Below the pieces are notes generated by a model that worked only from the letters and a program-made list of their open reading frames with translations, was not told where the DNA came from and did no database searches. Made by a program: the position numbers and the translations under genes. A stretch of DNA of 62,427 bases from Formivibrio sp. (GTDB taxonomy: Bacteria; Pseudomonadota; Gammaproteobacteria; Burkholderiales; Chitinibacteraceae): the NCBI GenBank assembly GCA_031291275.1, contig JARLJJ010000133.1, positions 1-62,427 of the forward strand, given 5' to 3'. Within the stretch, counting starts at the first letter, position 1, and the number at the start of each line of letters is the position of its first letter. Below are positions 1 to 7,760 of this stretch, in pieces.

Positions 1-1
1 C

Positions 2-163
2 GTGTATTTCGAGATTGGCGAAGTGCCGTTCACGGCGCGGATGGAAGCCGATAACTTGAGCGAGATCTTCCAGAAGAAGCGTGGGGAGATGTATGACTTC
101 TGCCTGCGCATGGAGCATTGCCATGTGTTCGATGTCGATACGTCATTGAATGCTTTACTGTAA
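2..163 (+). CDS. ABC transporter ATP-binding protein, C-terminal fragment (TogA/UgpC-like)
   Basis: Open frame entering from the left edge and ending in TAA at 161-163, 53 codons visible. The visible piece would be the C-terminal TOBE-type domain of a sugar ABC ATPase: it ends in a HVFDVDT stretch resembling the closing 'HLFD.(E/D)TG' of MalK/UgpC-type ATPases. The nucleotide-binding domain lies outside the window. Directly downstream, 42 bases away, is a binding protein of the oligogalacturonide importer type, so this is probably the TogA-like ATPase of that importer. The assignment rests on context and a weak C-terminal resemblance. Confidence 0.55.
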   Translation: MYFEIGEVPFTARMEADNLSEIFQKKRGEMYDFCLRMEHCHVFDVDTSLNALL

Positions 164-205
164 GTTGCAGTATTAACCAATAACCAAAACCAAGAAGAAG
201 GACTA

Positions 206-1489
206 ATGAAACCCATGATGAAAAAGCTGACTGGTGTTGCACTTGCGATTGGCCTGATTGCCCAGGGCGCAATGGCTGCGGACGTTACCCTGCGTTTCTC
301 TTGGTGGGGCGGCGGCGAGCGTCACGAGGCGACACTGAAAGCGATCAAGGCATTCGAGGCGAAAAATCCAGGTGTCACCATCAAGGCTGAATATGGTGGC
401 TGGAACGGTTATGCAGAAAAATTGACCACGCAAATGGCCGGTAGTAATGAGCCGGATGTTATGCAGATCAACTGGGCCTGGATCAGCCAGTTTTCCAAAG
501 ATGGTAACGGCTTCTATGACATGAAGAAGGGCGGCAATATCAAGCTTGATGACTTCATCAATGAATCCTGGAAAACCGGCATGGTCAACGGAAAACTGAA
601 TGCTGTGCCAATTTCATATACCGCCCGTGTTTATCTGTGGAACAAGACCATGTGGGACGAGGCAGGCTTGCCGTTGCCGAAGACTTGGGACGACTTTCTC
701 AAAGCGGGTAAGGTATTTGAACAGAAGCTGGGTAAAGGTTATTACCCACTAGATGGTCAGCTCTATGACCGTATTTTGATGTCGCATGCCTATATCTACC
801 AAAAGACAGGCAAGCCTTGGATTTATCCGAATCAACCAAAGGTTGCCTTGACCGAAGCTGAAGCGCTGGATTGGGTTAAATTTTTCAATAGCATGGTGAC
901 TAGTGGTGCGAGCCCAACACAACAATATCGTGTCAGTTCGGGAGGGGGCAATTCCGAGCGCCCGACTGAGCAGATGCCGGATTGGGTGAGCGGCAAGTTC
1001 GCTGGTAACTACACATGGGATTCCACGTTCAAACCGCGTCTGAGCACCCCGAAGGGAATGACGTTTGATGTGGGCGATTTCCTGACCATGCCGGGTGCCA
1101 AGAATTCCGGGTACTTTGGCCGCCCATCCATGATGTTCGCTGTGAGCAAGAATTCAAAAAATCCTGAGGTGGCTGCCAAATTTGTCAACTTCCTGACGAC
1201 GGATGCAGATGCGATCAAGATTCTGGGTACGGTGCGCGGTGCTCCGATGTCTAAAACGCAGATGAATGAACTGATCAAGGATAAGCAATTCACGGATCTG
1301 GAACTAAAGGCTATGAAGCAGATTCAATCCACGAAGATCGACACCCCGTCGCCGCTGATGGAACACAACCGTATTCAGGAATGGGTACGCGACGTGTTTG
1401 AAAAAGTTGCGCTGGGCAAGATCAGCGAACAGGAAGCGGCAAAGATGCTGGTTGAAGATACCAACGCACAATTGCGTCGCCTTCACTAA
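206..1489 (+). CDS. togB: Oligogalacturonide ABC transporter substrate-binding protein (TogB-like)
   Basis: Periplasmic solute-binding protein of extracellular family 1, 427 aa. It would capture pectin-derived oligogalacturonides for the inner-membrane importer. The start at 206 has an AAGAAGG ribosome site 7-9 bases upstream. Residues 1-24 form a signal peptide ending AQGAMA, and the mature protein opens with ADVTLRFSWWGGGERHEATL, which matches the start of Erwinia/Dickeya TogB closely (WWGG.xRHEATLKAIKxFE). The substrate assignment is strengthened by the next gene, an oligogalacturonate lyase. A generic family-1 sugar-binding protein is the alternative. Confidence 0.8.
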   Translation: MKPMMKKLTGVALAIGLIAQGAMAADVTLRFSWWGGGERHEATLKAIKAFEAKNPGVTIKAEYGGWNGYAEKLTTQMAGSNEPDVMQINWAWISQFSKDGNGFYDMKKGGNIKLDDFINESWKTGMVNGKLNAVPISYTARVYLWNKTMWDEAGLPLPKTWDDFLKAGKVFEQKLGKGYYPLDGQLYDRILMSHAYIYQKTGKPWIYPNQPKVALTEAEALDWVKFFNSMVTSGASPTQQYRVSSGGGNSERPTEQMPDWVSGKFAGNYTWDSTFKPRLSTPKGMTFDVGDFLTMPGAKNSGYFGRPSMMFAVSKNSKNPEVAAKFVNFLTTDADAIKILGTVRGAPMSKTQMNELIKDKQFTDLELKAMKQIQSTKIDTPSPLMEHNRIQEWVRDVFEKVALGKISEQEAAKMLVEDTNAQLRRLH

Positions 1490-1496
1490 GCGTCTC

Positions 1497-1523
1497 GCCG
1501 GATTGTCCGCAGGGCAATCCGGC
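1497..1523 (+). other. Intergenic hairpin after togB
   Basis: GCCGGATTG at 1497-1505 and CAATCCGGC at 1515-1523 form a perfect 9-bp stem with a 9-base loop. No T-run follows, so this is more likely an mRNA-stabilising 3' hairpin than a terminator. Confidence 0.5.
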
Positions 1524-1533
1524 TATTCTCCCC

Positions 1534-1577
1534 AAGGCAATGTCAGCACGATGATTCATCGCGGCGTTGCCTTTTTT
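1534..1577 (+). terminator. Terminator-like or attenuator-like hairpin before ogl
   Basis: AAGGCAA (1534-1540) pairs with TTGCCTT (1567-1573). An inner CGATGA/TCATCG hairpin sits within the loop and a T-run follows directly. It lies just upstream of the ogl ribosome site at 1587-1593, so it could end togB transcription or act as an attenuator for ogl. Confidence 0.45.
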
Positions 1578-1600
1578 TCGCACTTTTGAAAGAGGTTATC

Positions 1601-2755
1601 ATGGCTAAAGGCGATAAAATTCAGCTTAAATTTCAAGACTTTATTGATAATGAGACCGGCGTTCGTGTGACTCGCCTGACTCCCGCCGACGTCACCTGCC
1701 ACCGCAACTACTTCTATCAGAAGTGTTTTACCAATGATGGTAATAAATTATTGTTCGGTGGCTGGTTTGACGGTGACTGGAATTGCTACCTGCTCGATCT
1801 GCAAGCGCAAGAGGCGACTCAGTTGACATCGGGCTCGGGCGATAACACATTCGGTTGCTTCCTCTCACCCAATGACGATTATCTTTATTATGTGAAGAAT
1901 GAGCTGCAACTCAGACGCGTGAAGCTGGATACGTTGGAAGAAGAAGTAATCTATACCGTCCCCGAACTCTGGAAGGGTTATGGTACTTGGGTCGCGAACT
2001 CAACCTGTACCAAGCTGGTTGGCATCGAAATGTTTGATGCGGACTATATCCCGCTCACCGACTGGACCAAATTCGCTGAGCAATACCATAAGCAGCCACG
2101 CAGCCGCCTGATCTGTATCGATATTGCGACAGGCAAGGCAAATGTACTGCTGGACGAAAAGTGCTGGATGGGCCATCCGATCTATCGTCCGTTCGATGAC
2201 AACACGGTCGCTTTCTGCCATGAAGGTCCACATGATCTGGTTGATGCCCGGATGTGGCTGATCAACGAAGATGGAAGCAACAAGCGCAAGGTGAAAGAAC
2301 ACGCAGACGGCGAAGCTTGTACGCATGAATTCTGGGTGCCAGATGGTTCCAGAATGATTTATGTTTCCTTTGTGAAAGGGCACAAGGAGCGCTGGATTCG
2401 TGCGGCCGACCCTGTCACGCTGGAAGACAAGGAAATTATGACCATGCCGCATTGCTCACACCTGATGAGTAATTACGATGGTTCTTTGTTGGTGGGCGAT
2501 GGAAGCAATACGCCAGTCGATGTCAGTGACACCGGGGCGCATAAAGTAGAGGACGACCCATTTATTTATGTGTTTGATGTCGCTGCCAAGACATACAAAC
2601 CTGTGGTTTGTCACAACACGTCGTGGAAGGTCTACCGCAATAATCGCCAGGTCACCCATCCACATCCTTCATTCACTCCGGATGACAAACGCGTGTTGTT
2701 TACCAGTGATTTTGAAGGGGAGCCTGCGCTGTATCTGGCCGATTTACCTGCTTGA
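1601..2755 (+). CDS. ogl: Oligogalacturonate lyase (PL22)
   Basis: Cytoplasmic lyase (EC 4.2.2.6) that cleaves short pectic oligomers by beta-elimination into 5-keto-4-deoxyuronate, feeding the KDG pathway. 384 aa, a WD40-like beta-propeller. ATG at 1601 is preferred over the in-frame TTG at 1586 because AAAGAGG directly precedes it. With this start the catalytic residues known from Yersinia Ogl fall at identical numbers: base H242 (CTHEFW) and metal ligands H287 (CSHLM), Q350, H353 and H355 (RQVTHPHP). The sequence is close to the Erwinia/Dickeya enzyme throughout (CHRNYFYQKCF, GHPIYRPFDDNTV). It works with the upstream TogB-like importer. Confidence 0.96.
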   Translation: MAKGDKIQLKFQDFIDNETGVRVTRLTPADVTCHRNYFYQKCFTNDGNKLLFGGWFDGDWNCYLLDLQAQEATQLTSGSGDNTFGCFLSPNDDYLYYVKNELQLRRVKLDTLEEEVIYTVPELWKGYGTWVANSTCTKLVGIEMFDADYIPLTDWTKFAEQYHKQPRSRLICIDIATGKANVLLDEKCWMGHPIYRPFDDNTVAFCHEGPHDLVDARMWLINEDGSNKRKVKEHADGEACTHEFWVPDGSRMIYVSFVKGHKERWIRAADPVTLEDKEIMTMPHCSHLMSNYDGSLLVGDGSNTPVDVSDTGAHKVEDDPFIYVFDVAAKTYKPVVCHNTSWKVYRNNRQVTHPHPSFTPDDKRVLFTSDFEGEPALYLADLPA

Positions 2756-2788
2756 TCCATTTCCTTTAAGTTGTAAGTGTCGGCCAAT

Positions 2789-2816
2789 AAGCCCCGTTTT
2801 TGTTAAAGCGGGGCTT
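2789..2816 (+). terminator. Rho-independent terminator after ogl
   Basis: AAGCCCCG (2789-2796) and CGGGGCTT (2809-2816) form an 8-bp stem with a 12-base loop, 33 bases after the ogl stop. The downstream T-tract is weak (CTCCATTT). Confidence 0.7.
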
Positions 2817-2950
2817 CTCCATTTGCAATGCATCCGCTGGTGGATGGGATCGGTGTCTCTTTTACGCAGCGTGGCTGAATATGGTTGATTAAAATTTAGG
2901 CAGGAGTTACAATTCGCGCCCTTTCTGAATGTCATGCACCCGATTTTTTC

Positions 2951-3979
2951 ATGCAAATTGGCCCTTATGCGCTTGCAAATAACCTGATCGTGGCGCCGAT
3001 GGCTGGCGTGACCGATCGGCCATTTCGCATGTTGTGCCGACATTTTGGAGCAGGGCATGCGGTGTCTGAAATGATCACCGCAGATAAATTGCTTCGCTTG
3101 TCGAAGAAGACTTTGCGACGTGCGGATTTTGAAGGTGAAAGCTCTCCGATCAGTGTACAGATTGCGGGCTCTGATCCGCAGGAATTGGCCGCTGCAGCTC
3201 GTTATAATGTCGAGGCTGGTGCTCAGATCATCGATATCAATATGGGTTGCCCGGCTAAGAAAGTGTGCAGCAAACTGGCCGGATCAGCCTTGTTGCAAGA
3301 CGAGAAGCTGGTTGCCTCGATCTTGTCGGCCGTAGTGAGTGCGGTCGATGTGCCGGTCACCCTGAAAACGAGGTTGGGGTTTCGCAATGGCGAGGAAAAT
3401 ATCTTGCGCATAGCCAAACTTGCCGAAGATTCGGGAATTGCCGCATTGGCGGTGCATGGCCGCACGCGTGAAGATATGTATAACGGGTATGCCCGCTATG
3501 AACTGATTCGTGCCGTGAAACAGTCGGTCGGTATTCCTGTGATCGCCAATGGCGACATCGATAGTCCGCAAAAAGCAAGAGAAGTACTAGAGGCGACGGG
3601 CGCGGATGCAATCATGGTTGGCCGTGCGGCTCAGGGGCGCCCCTGGTTGTTTCGGGAAATTGCACATTTTCTGGCAACAGGAGAGGAATATCCCCCGCCA
3701 GCGTTGGATGAAGTTCGTAATACGATGCTCACGCATCTGGAGACACTTTACGATTTTTATGGCGAGTATTCCGGTTGCCGTATCGCACGCAAGCATATTG
3801 CCTGGACGACGCGCGGACTAACAGGCAGCAATGAATTTCGTAGTCGCATGTATGCATTGGATAGTACTGCGGCGCAGCGCACCGCAGTACTGGATTATTT
3901 TGACGGTCTTGACATGAATGATCGACCGTTTATATCGCAACAAAAACAACAATTACCTGAAGGAGAGGGATGTGAATAA
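2951..3979 (+). CDS. dusB: tRNA-dihydrouridine synthase B
   Basis: FMN-dependent enzyme that reduces specific uridines in the tRNA D-loop, 342 aa. It has a TIM-barrel N-terminus opening IVAPMAGVTDRPFR. The catalytic cysteine is C100 in NMGCPAKKV, the same number as in E. coli DusB. HGRTRE and GRAAQGRPW are the substrate and FMN phosphate-binding segments. The gene overlaps the start of fis by 8 bases, the classic dusB-fis operon of proteobacteria. Confidence 0.97.
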   Translation: MQIGPYALANNLIVAPMAGVTDRPFRMLCRHFGAGHAVSEMITADKLLRLSKKTLRRADFEGESSPISVQIAGSDPQELAAAARYNVEAGAQIIDINMGCPAKKVCSKLAGSALLQDEKLVASILSAVVSAVDVPVTLKTRLGFRNGEENILRIAKLAEDSGIAALAVHGRTREDMYNGYARYELIRAVKQSVGIPVIANGDIDSPQKAREVLEATGADAIMVGRAAQGRPWLFREIAHFLATGEEYPPPALDEVRNTMLTHLETLYDFYGEYSGCRIARKHIAWTTRGLTGSNEFRSRMYALDSTAAQRTAVLDYFDGLDMNDRPFISQQKQQLPEGEGCE

Positions 3980-4211
3980 CTCGTGCGATCAGGTTGCCAG
4001 TGCGATTGGCTCAGCGCTGGAGCAATATTTCCTTGATCTTGATGGCGAAGCCCCCTGCGCGCTGTACGACATGGTGCTTGCGCGGGCAGAAAAACCGTTG
4101 CTCGTCGCCGTTCTGGCCCGCGTGGAAGGAAATCAGACCAAGGCCGCGGATATGCTGGGCATTAATCGCAATACGCTGCGCAAGAAATTGCAGATTTACG
4201 GTTTGTTGTAA
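3972..4211 (+). CDS. fis: DNA-binding protein Fis
   Basis: Nucleoid-associated dimeric DNA-bending protein, 79 aa. The frame is open further upstream (ATG at 3918), but the GTG at 3972 is preferred: AAGGAG lies 6 bases upstream and the length then fits betaproteobacterial Fis. The C-terminus carries the helix-turn-helix QTKAADMLGINRNTLRKKL. It is translationally coupled to dusB by an 8-base overlap. Confidence 0.95.
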   Translation: MNNSCDQVASAIGSALEQYFLDLDGEAPCALYDMVLARAEKPLLVAVLARVEGNQTKAADMLGINRNTLRKKLQIYGLL

Positions 4212-4229
4212 AAAATAGTTTAGCAGCCC

Positions 4230-4258
4230 GGGGCGAATGAATTCGCCCCTTCATCTTT
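4230..4258 (+). terminator. Terminator after fis
   Basis: GGGGCGAA (4230-4237), loop TGAA, TTCGCCCC (4242-4249): a perfect 8-bp stem followed by TTCATCTTT, between fis and purH. Confidence 0.8.
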
Positions 4259-4278
4259 GAATTGAATGGAAATTTGGA

Positions 4279-5841
4279 ATGAGCAAAATCACCCGTGCGC
4301 TGATCAGTGTCTCTGATAAGAATGGCATCATTGAATTCGCCCAAGCCCTGGCGGGCGACGGTGTCGAGATTCTTTCTACAGGCGGCACTGCAAAATTGCT
4401 GGCAGAAAAGGGAATTCCGGTGATCGAAGTGGCTGATTACACAGGATTCCCGGAAATGCTGGATGGCCGCGTGAAAACCTTGCATCCGAAAATTCATGGC
4501 GGCATTCTGGGACGGCGCGACTTGCCGTCGCATGTGGCCAAAATGGCTGAATATGGCATTGGCAATATCGATCTGGTGTGCGTGAACCTGTATCCGTTTG
4601 AAGCCACCATTGCCAAACCGGATTGTTCTTTCGATGATGCCATCGAAAATATCGACATCGGTGGTCCGGCCATGGTGCGTTCTGCTGCCAAGAATCATGC
4701 ACATGTCGCGATCGTGACCGATGTGGCTGATTACGCGCCTCTGATTGCGGAAATGAAAGCCAATGCGGGCGCCTTGTCGCTGGCAACACGGCGCGAGTTG
4801 GCCAAAAAAGCCTTCAGCCATACGGCTGCCTATGATGGTGCCATTTCCAATTACCTGACGGCGCTGGCGGACAGCGGTGAAATTCAAACCTACCCGCAGC
4901 GTTTGAATCTGCAATTTAGCAAGGTGCAGGACATGCGCTACGGCGAAAATCCGCACCAGTCTGCAGCTTTCTATCGCGATCTGGATCCAGCTGTTGGTAG
5001 CCTGGCTTCCTACAAGCAAGTTCAGGGTAAAGAGCTTTCCTATAACAACATTGCAGATGCTGATGCGGCATGGGAATGCGTGAAGCAGTTTGAAGAGCCG
5101 GCTTGCGTAATCGTCAAACATGCTAATCCTTGCGGTGTGGCTGTGGCCAAAGACGCTTACAGTGCTTACCTGCTGGCGTTCGCGACCGATACTTCCAGCG
5201 CCTTTGGCGGCATTATTGCGTTTAATCAAATGGTGGATGAGGACACGGTTGAAGCAGTTTCCAAACAGTTCCTTGAAGTGCTGATTGCCCCGGCCTATAC
5301 ACCAGAGGCGCTGGCATTACTCTCCAAAAAGCAGAATGTCCGGGTGCTGATCGTGCCATGTGAATCAGGCTCCAATCGCTTTGATGTGAAACGCGTAGGT
5401 GGTGGCCTGCTGGTGCAAACGCCTGATTCGCATATCCTCAAGCTGTCCGATCTCACGGTTGTGACTAAGCTGCAGCCAACTGAAGCACAACTCAAAGATC
5501 TATTGTTCGCATGGAATGTGGCTAAGTTTGTCAAATCCAACGCCATCGTATTCTGCGGCAAGGGCCAAACTCTGGGGGTCGGTGCCGGTCAGATGAGCCG
5601 CGTGGATTCAACCAAGATCGCTGCGATCAAGGCCAAGAATGCCGGCCTCGACCTGCGCGGTTCGGTTTGCGCATCGGATGCCTTCTTCCCGTTCCGCGAC
5701 GGCGTGGATGTGATTGCTGAAAACGGCGTTTCCGCGATCATCCAGCCGGGCGGTTCGATGCGCGACGAGGAAGTGATTGCGGCAGCTGACGAGCACGGTA
5801 TTGCGATGGTTGTGACCGGCGTGCGCCACTTTAGACATTAA
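4279..5841 (+). CDS. purH: Bifunctional AICAR formyltransferase / IMP cyclohydrolase
   Basis: Catalyses the last two steps of IMP synthesis, 520 aa, full length. The N-terminal MGS-like cyclohydrolase domain (about 1-195) opens [11 protein letters not shown] and has the STGGTA phosphate-binding turn. The formyltransferase domain follows, with the catalytic K280-H281 pair in [10 protein letters not shown] and a C-terminal [13 protein letters not shown]. purD lies downstream but a terminator separates them. Confidence 0.98.
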   Translation: MSKITRALISVSDKNGIIEFAQALAGDGVEILSTGGTAKLLAEKGIPVIEVADYTGFPEMLDGRVKTLHPKIHGGILGRRDLPSHVAKMAEYGIGNIDLVCVNLYPFEATIAKPDCSFDDAIENIDIGGPAMVRSAAKNHAHVAIVTDVADYAPLIAEMKANAGALSLATRRELAKKAFSHTAAYDGAISNYLTALADSGEIQTYPQRLNLQFSKVQDMRYGENPHQSAAFYRDLDPAVGSLASYKQVQGKELSYNNIADADAAWECVKQFEEPACVIVKHANPCGVAVAKDAYSAYLLAFATDTSSAFGGIIAFNQMVDEDTVEAVSKQFLEVLIAPAYTPEALALLSKKQNVRVLIVPCESGSNRFDVKRVGGGLLVQTPDSHILKLSDLTVVTKLQPTEAQLKDLLFAWNVAKFVKSNAIVFCGKGQTLGVGAGQMSRVDSTKIAAIKAKNAGLDLRGSVCASDAFFPFRDGVDVIAENGVSAIIQPGGSMRDEEVIAAADEHGIAMVVTGVRHFRH

Positions 5842-5845
5842 GTCA

Positions 5846-5972
5846 GTGAGGAGGAAGGTGTGAGGTGTGAGGGGTGGACCTTTGCGTTTGCACCTTCCTT
5901 TTTTCGATTCGACTTCACTTAAGTGGTAGAAGTATTTACTTCTCTCGCCTCACTCCTAACTCCTTACAGGGT
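5846..5972. repeat. Imperfect purine/pyrimidine inverted repeat in the purH-purD gap
   Basis: The left side (about 5846-5874) repeats GTGAGG/TGTGAGG units; the right side (about 5941-5967) reads CGCCTCACTCCTAACTCCTT. The arms are complementary over roughly three quarters of about 27 bases. It may fold as a long imperfect hairpin in the transcript. Confidence 0.45.
5853..5904 (+). terminator. Terminator after purH
   Basis: GGAAGGTG (5853-5860) pairs with CACCTTCC (5891-5898), followed by six T. The 30-base loop is purine-rich and is part of a larger G/A-rich versus C/T-rich inverted repeat across the purH-purD gap. Confidence 0.65.
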
Positions 5973-5977
5973 GAAAA

Positions 5978-7255
5978 ATGAATATTCTGGTTGTTGGTTC
6001 TGGCGGTCGCGAACACGCGCTGGCCTGGAAGATTTTGCAATCGCCGCGTTCGGGCAAGGTTTTTGTGGCGCCGGGCAATGCGGGTACCGCGCTGGAGCCA
6101 GGGCTGACCAATGTCGACATTACGGCCATCCCTGAATTGATTGCATTCGCCAAGCGCGAAAATGTCACTTTGACCGTGGTTGGGCCGGAAGCACCGCTCT
6201 CGCAAGGCATTGTCGATGCTTTTCGCGCAGCAGGGCTCAAGATTTTCGGGCCGACGCGTGCAGCCGCCCAGCTTGAATGGTCCAAGGGATTTGCCAAGGA
6301 TTTTCTGGCCAAACACAATATCCCGACTGCCAAGTACCAGACCTTTGCCGATGCCAAGCAGGCCCATGCCTACATCGATGCCAATGGCGCGCCGATCGTG
6401 ATCAAGGCCGATGGCCTGGCTGCTGGCAAGGGCGTGATCGTGGCAATGACGCTGGATGAGGCACATGCTGCAATCGACGATATGCTCGAAGGCAACCGCT
6501 TCGGCGATGCCGGCGCGCGCGTGGTGGTCGAGGAATTCCTTGCCGGCGAAGAGGCCAGCTTCATCGTCATGGTAGATGGTCACAACGTACTGCCGATGGC
6601 GACCTCGCAAGATCACAAGCGCTTGCTGGACGCGGATCTCGGGCCGAATACCGGCGGCATGGGCGCTTACAGCCCGGCGCCGGTGGTCACGCCACAAATC
6701 CATGCGCGCGTGATGCGCGAAATCATCCTGCCGACAGTGGAAGGCATGAAGAAAGACGGTACCACCTACACCGGTTTTCTTTATGCCGGTTTGATGATTG
6801 ACGAGACCGGCGCACCGAAGGTGATCGAGTTTAATTGCCGCTTTGGTGATCCGGAAACCCAGCCGATCATGCTGCGCCTGAAGTCGGATTTTGTGTCGCT
6901 ACTTGAAGCGGGCATTGACGGAAAGCTTGATCAGGTCGAGGCCGAATGGGATCGCCGTGCGGCGCTGGGGGTGGTGTTGGCTGCGGCGAATTACCCGGAA
7001 ACGCCCCGCAAAGGCGACGTGATTACTGGTTTACTGAACAAGCTGGAAGATGGACATGTCTTCCATGCCGGGACCAGCCTGAACGCTGAAGGCAAACCGG
7101 TGACAGCCGGTGGTCGTGTGTTGTGTGTAACGGCATTCGGCGAGAATTTCAAAGCGGCGCAGAAACGCGCCTATGAAATTCTGGATAATATCAGTTTTGA
7201 TGGCATGCAATATCGTCGTGATATTGGTTGGCGGGCGATCAACCGCAAAGATTGA
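5978..7255 (+). CDS. purD: Phosphoribosylamine-glycine ligase (GAR synthetase)
   Basis: ATP-grasp enzyme of the second purine biosynthesis step (phosphoribosylamine plus glycine to GAR), 425 aa, full length. It opens MNILVVGSGGREHALAWK. The ATP-grasp core includes IKADGLAAGKGV, LGPNTGGMGAYSPAP and EFNCRFGDPETQ, which carry the nucleotide and metal ligands. The start is preceded by ACAGGGTGAAA. It is probably transcribed separately from purH and ends in a strong terminator. Confidence 0.98.
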   Translation: MNILVVGSGGREHALAWKILQSPRSGKVFVAPGNAGTALEPGLTNVDITAIPELIAFAKRENVTLTVVGPEAPLSQGIVDAFRAAGLKIFGPTRAAAQLEWSKGFAKDFLAKHNIPTAKYQTFADAKQAHAYIDANGAPIVIKADGLAAGKGVIVAMTLDEAHAAIDDMLEGNRFGDAGARVVVEEFLAGEEASFIVMVDGHNVLPMATSQDHKRLLDADLGPNTGGMGAYSPAPVVTPQIHARVMREIILPTVEGMKKDGTTYTGFLYAGLMIDETGAPKVIEFNCRFGDPETQPIMLRLKSDFVSLLEAGIDGKLDQVEAEWDRRAALGVVLAAANYPETPRKGDVITGLLNKLEDGHVFHAGTSLNAEGKPVTAGGRVLCVTAFGENFKAAQKRAYEILDNISFDGMQYRRDIGWRAINRKD

Positions 7256-7283
7256 ATTTTGCAATTGGCCTGATTTTTGAAAT

Positions 7284-7317
7284 GCGCCACAGGTAACGAA
7301 CCTGTGGCGCTTTTTTT
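7284..7317 (+). terminator. Strong terminator after purD
   Basis: GCGCCACAGGT (7284-7294), loop AACGA, ACCTGTGGCGC (7300-7310), then seven T: a perfect 11-bp stem. Confidence 0.95.
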
Positions 7318-7460
7318 ACGGCATTGGGCATAAATTGTGCTTGATGTATTGATGCTGCTTCCATTGCTACGTTGGCCTGGCGGTACCGATGGGATTTTGC
7401 ATTGAATGCCATTGTATGAGTATGGTTCATGACTTCCGTCAAATTATCAGGTCAGCACAG

Positions 7461-7510
7461 TTGACTCAGCTGTTGAATTACAAGATCATGCCAAATGAGA
7501 ATAATTATCA
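7461..7510 (+). promoter_or_regulatory. feoA promoter with Fur box
   Basis: TGAGAATAATTATCA at 7496-7510 matches the 7-1-7 Fur consensus TGATAATNATTATCA with one mismatch. It lies 10 bases before the feoA start. Upstream are a -35-like TTGACT (7461-7466) and, 17 bases on, a weak -10-like GATCAT (7484-7489), so Fur would cover the transcription start. Ferrous uptake repressed by Fur-Fe2+ is the usual arrangement for feo operons. Confidence 0.75.
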
Positions 7511-7520
7511 AGTAAAGCAC

Positions 7521-7754
7521 ATGCCGACGCTCGCTGATTTATCCCTTCACCAACGCGCTCGAATCTGCAATTTGCGTGTCAATGCAGAGTTGGGACAACG
7601 ACTTGCCGCGCTTGGCCTGCGGCCGGATCGTGAAATTACAGTCATACGCCGTGGCTGGTTTGCCGGTCCTTTGCAAGTACGAGTGGGCACCACGGAATTC
7701 ATGCTGCGTCATGATGCTGCCCGCCTGATCGATGTTGAAATTCTGCACGGTTAA
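7521..7754 (+). CDS. feoA: Ferrous iron transport protein A
   Basis: Small cytoplasmic SH3-like protein needed for FeoB function, 77 aa, the usual FeoA length. The frame stays open upstream to 7389, but starts before 7521 would put the coding region across the Fur box at 7496-7510, so the ATG at 7521 is chosen. No strong Shine-Dalgarno is visible. Conserved FeoA features are the N-terminal LADL.L.QRARI segment, LGLRPDREITVIRR and a C-terminal LRHDAARLIDV. feoB begins 6 bases after the stop; no feoC follows. Confidence 0.92.
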   Translation: MPTLADLSLHQRARICNLRVNAELGQRLAALGLRPDREITVIRRGWFAGPLQVRVGTTEFMLRHDAARLIDVEILHG

Positions 7755-7760
7755 TAATCA

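Noticed and set aside
4162..5229. 355-codon open frame on the minus strand
   Set aside because: It lies antisense to purH, which is unmistakable; the product has no recognisable domain and an odd, His/Arg-rich composition.
5936..6703. 255-codon minus-strand frame
   Set aside because: Antisense to purD with no family resemblance.
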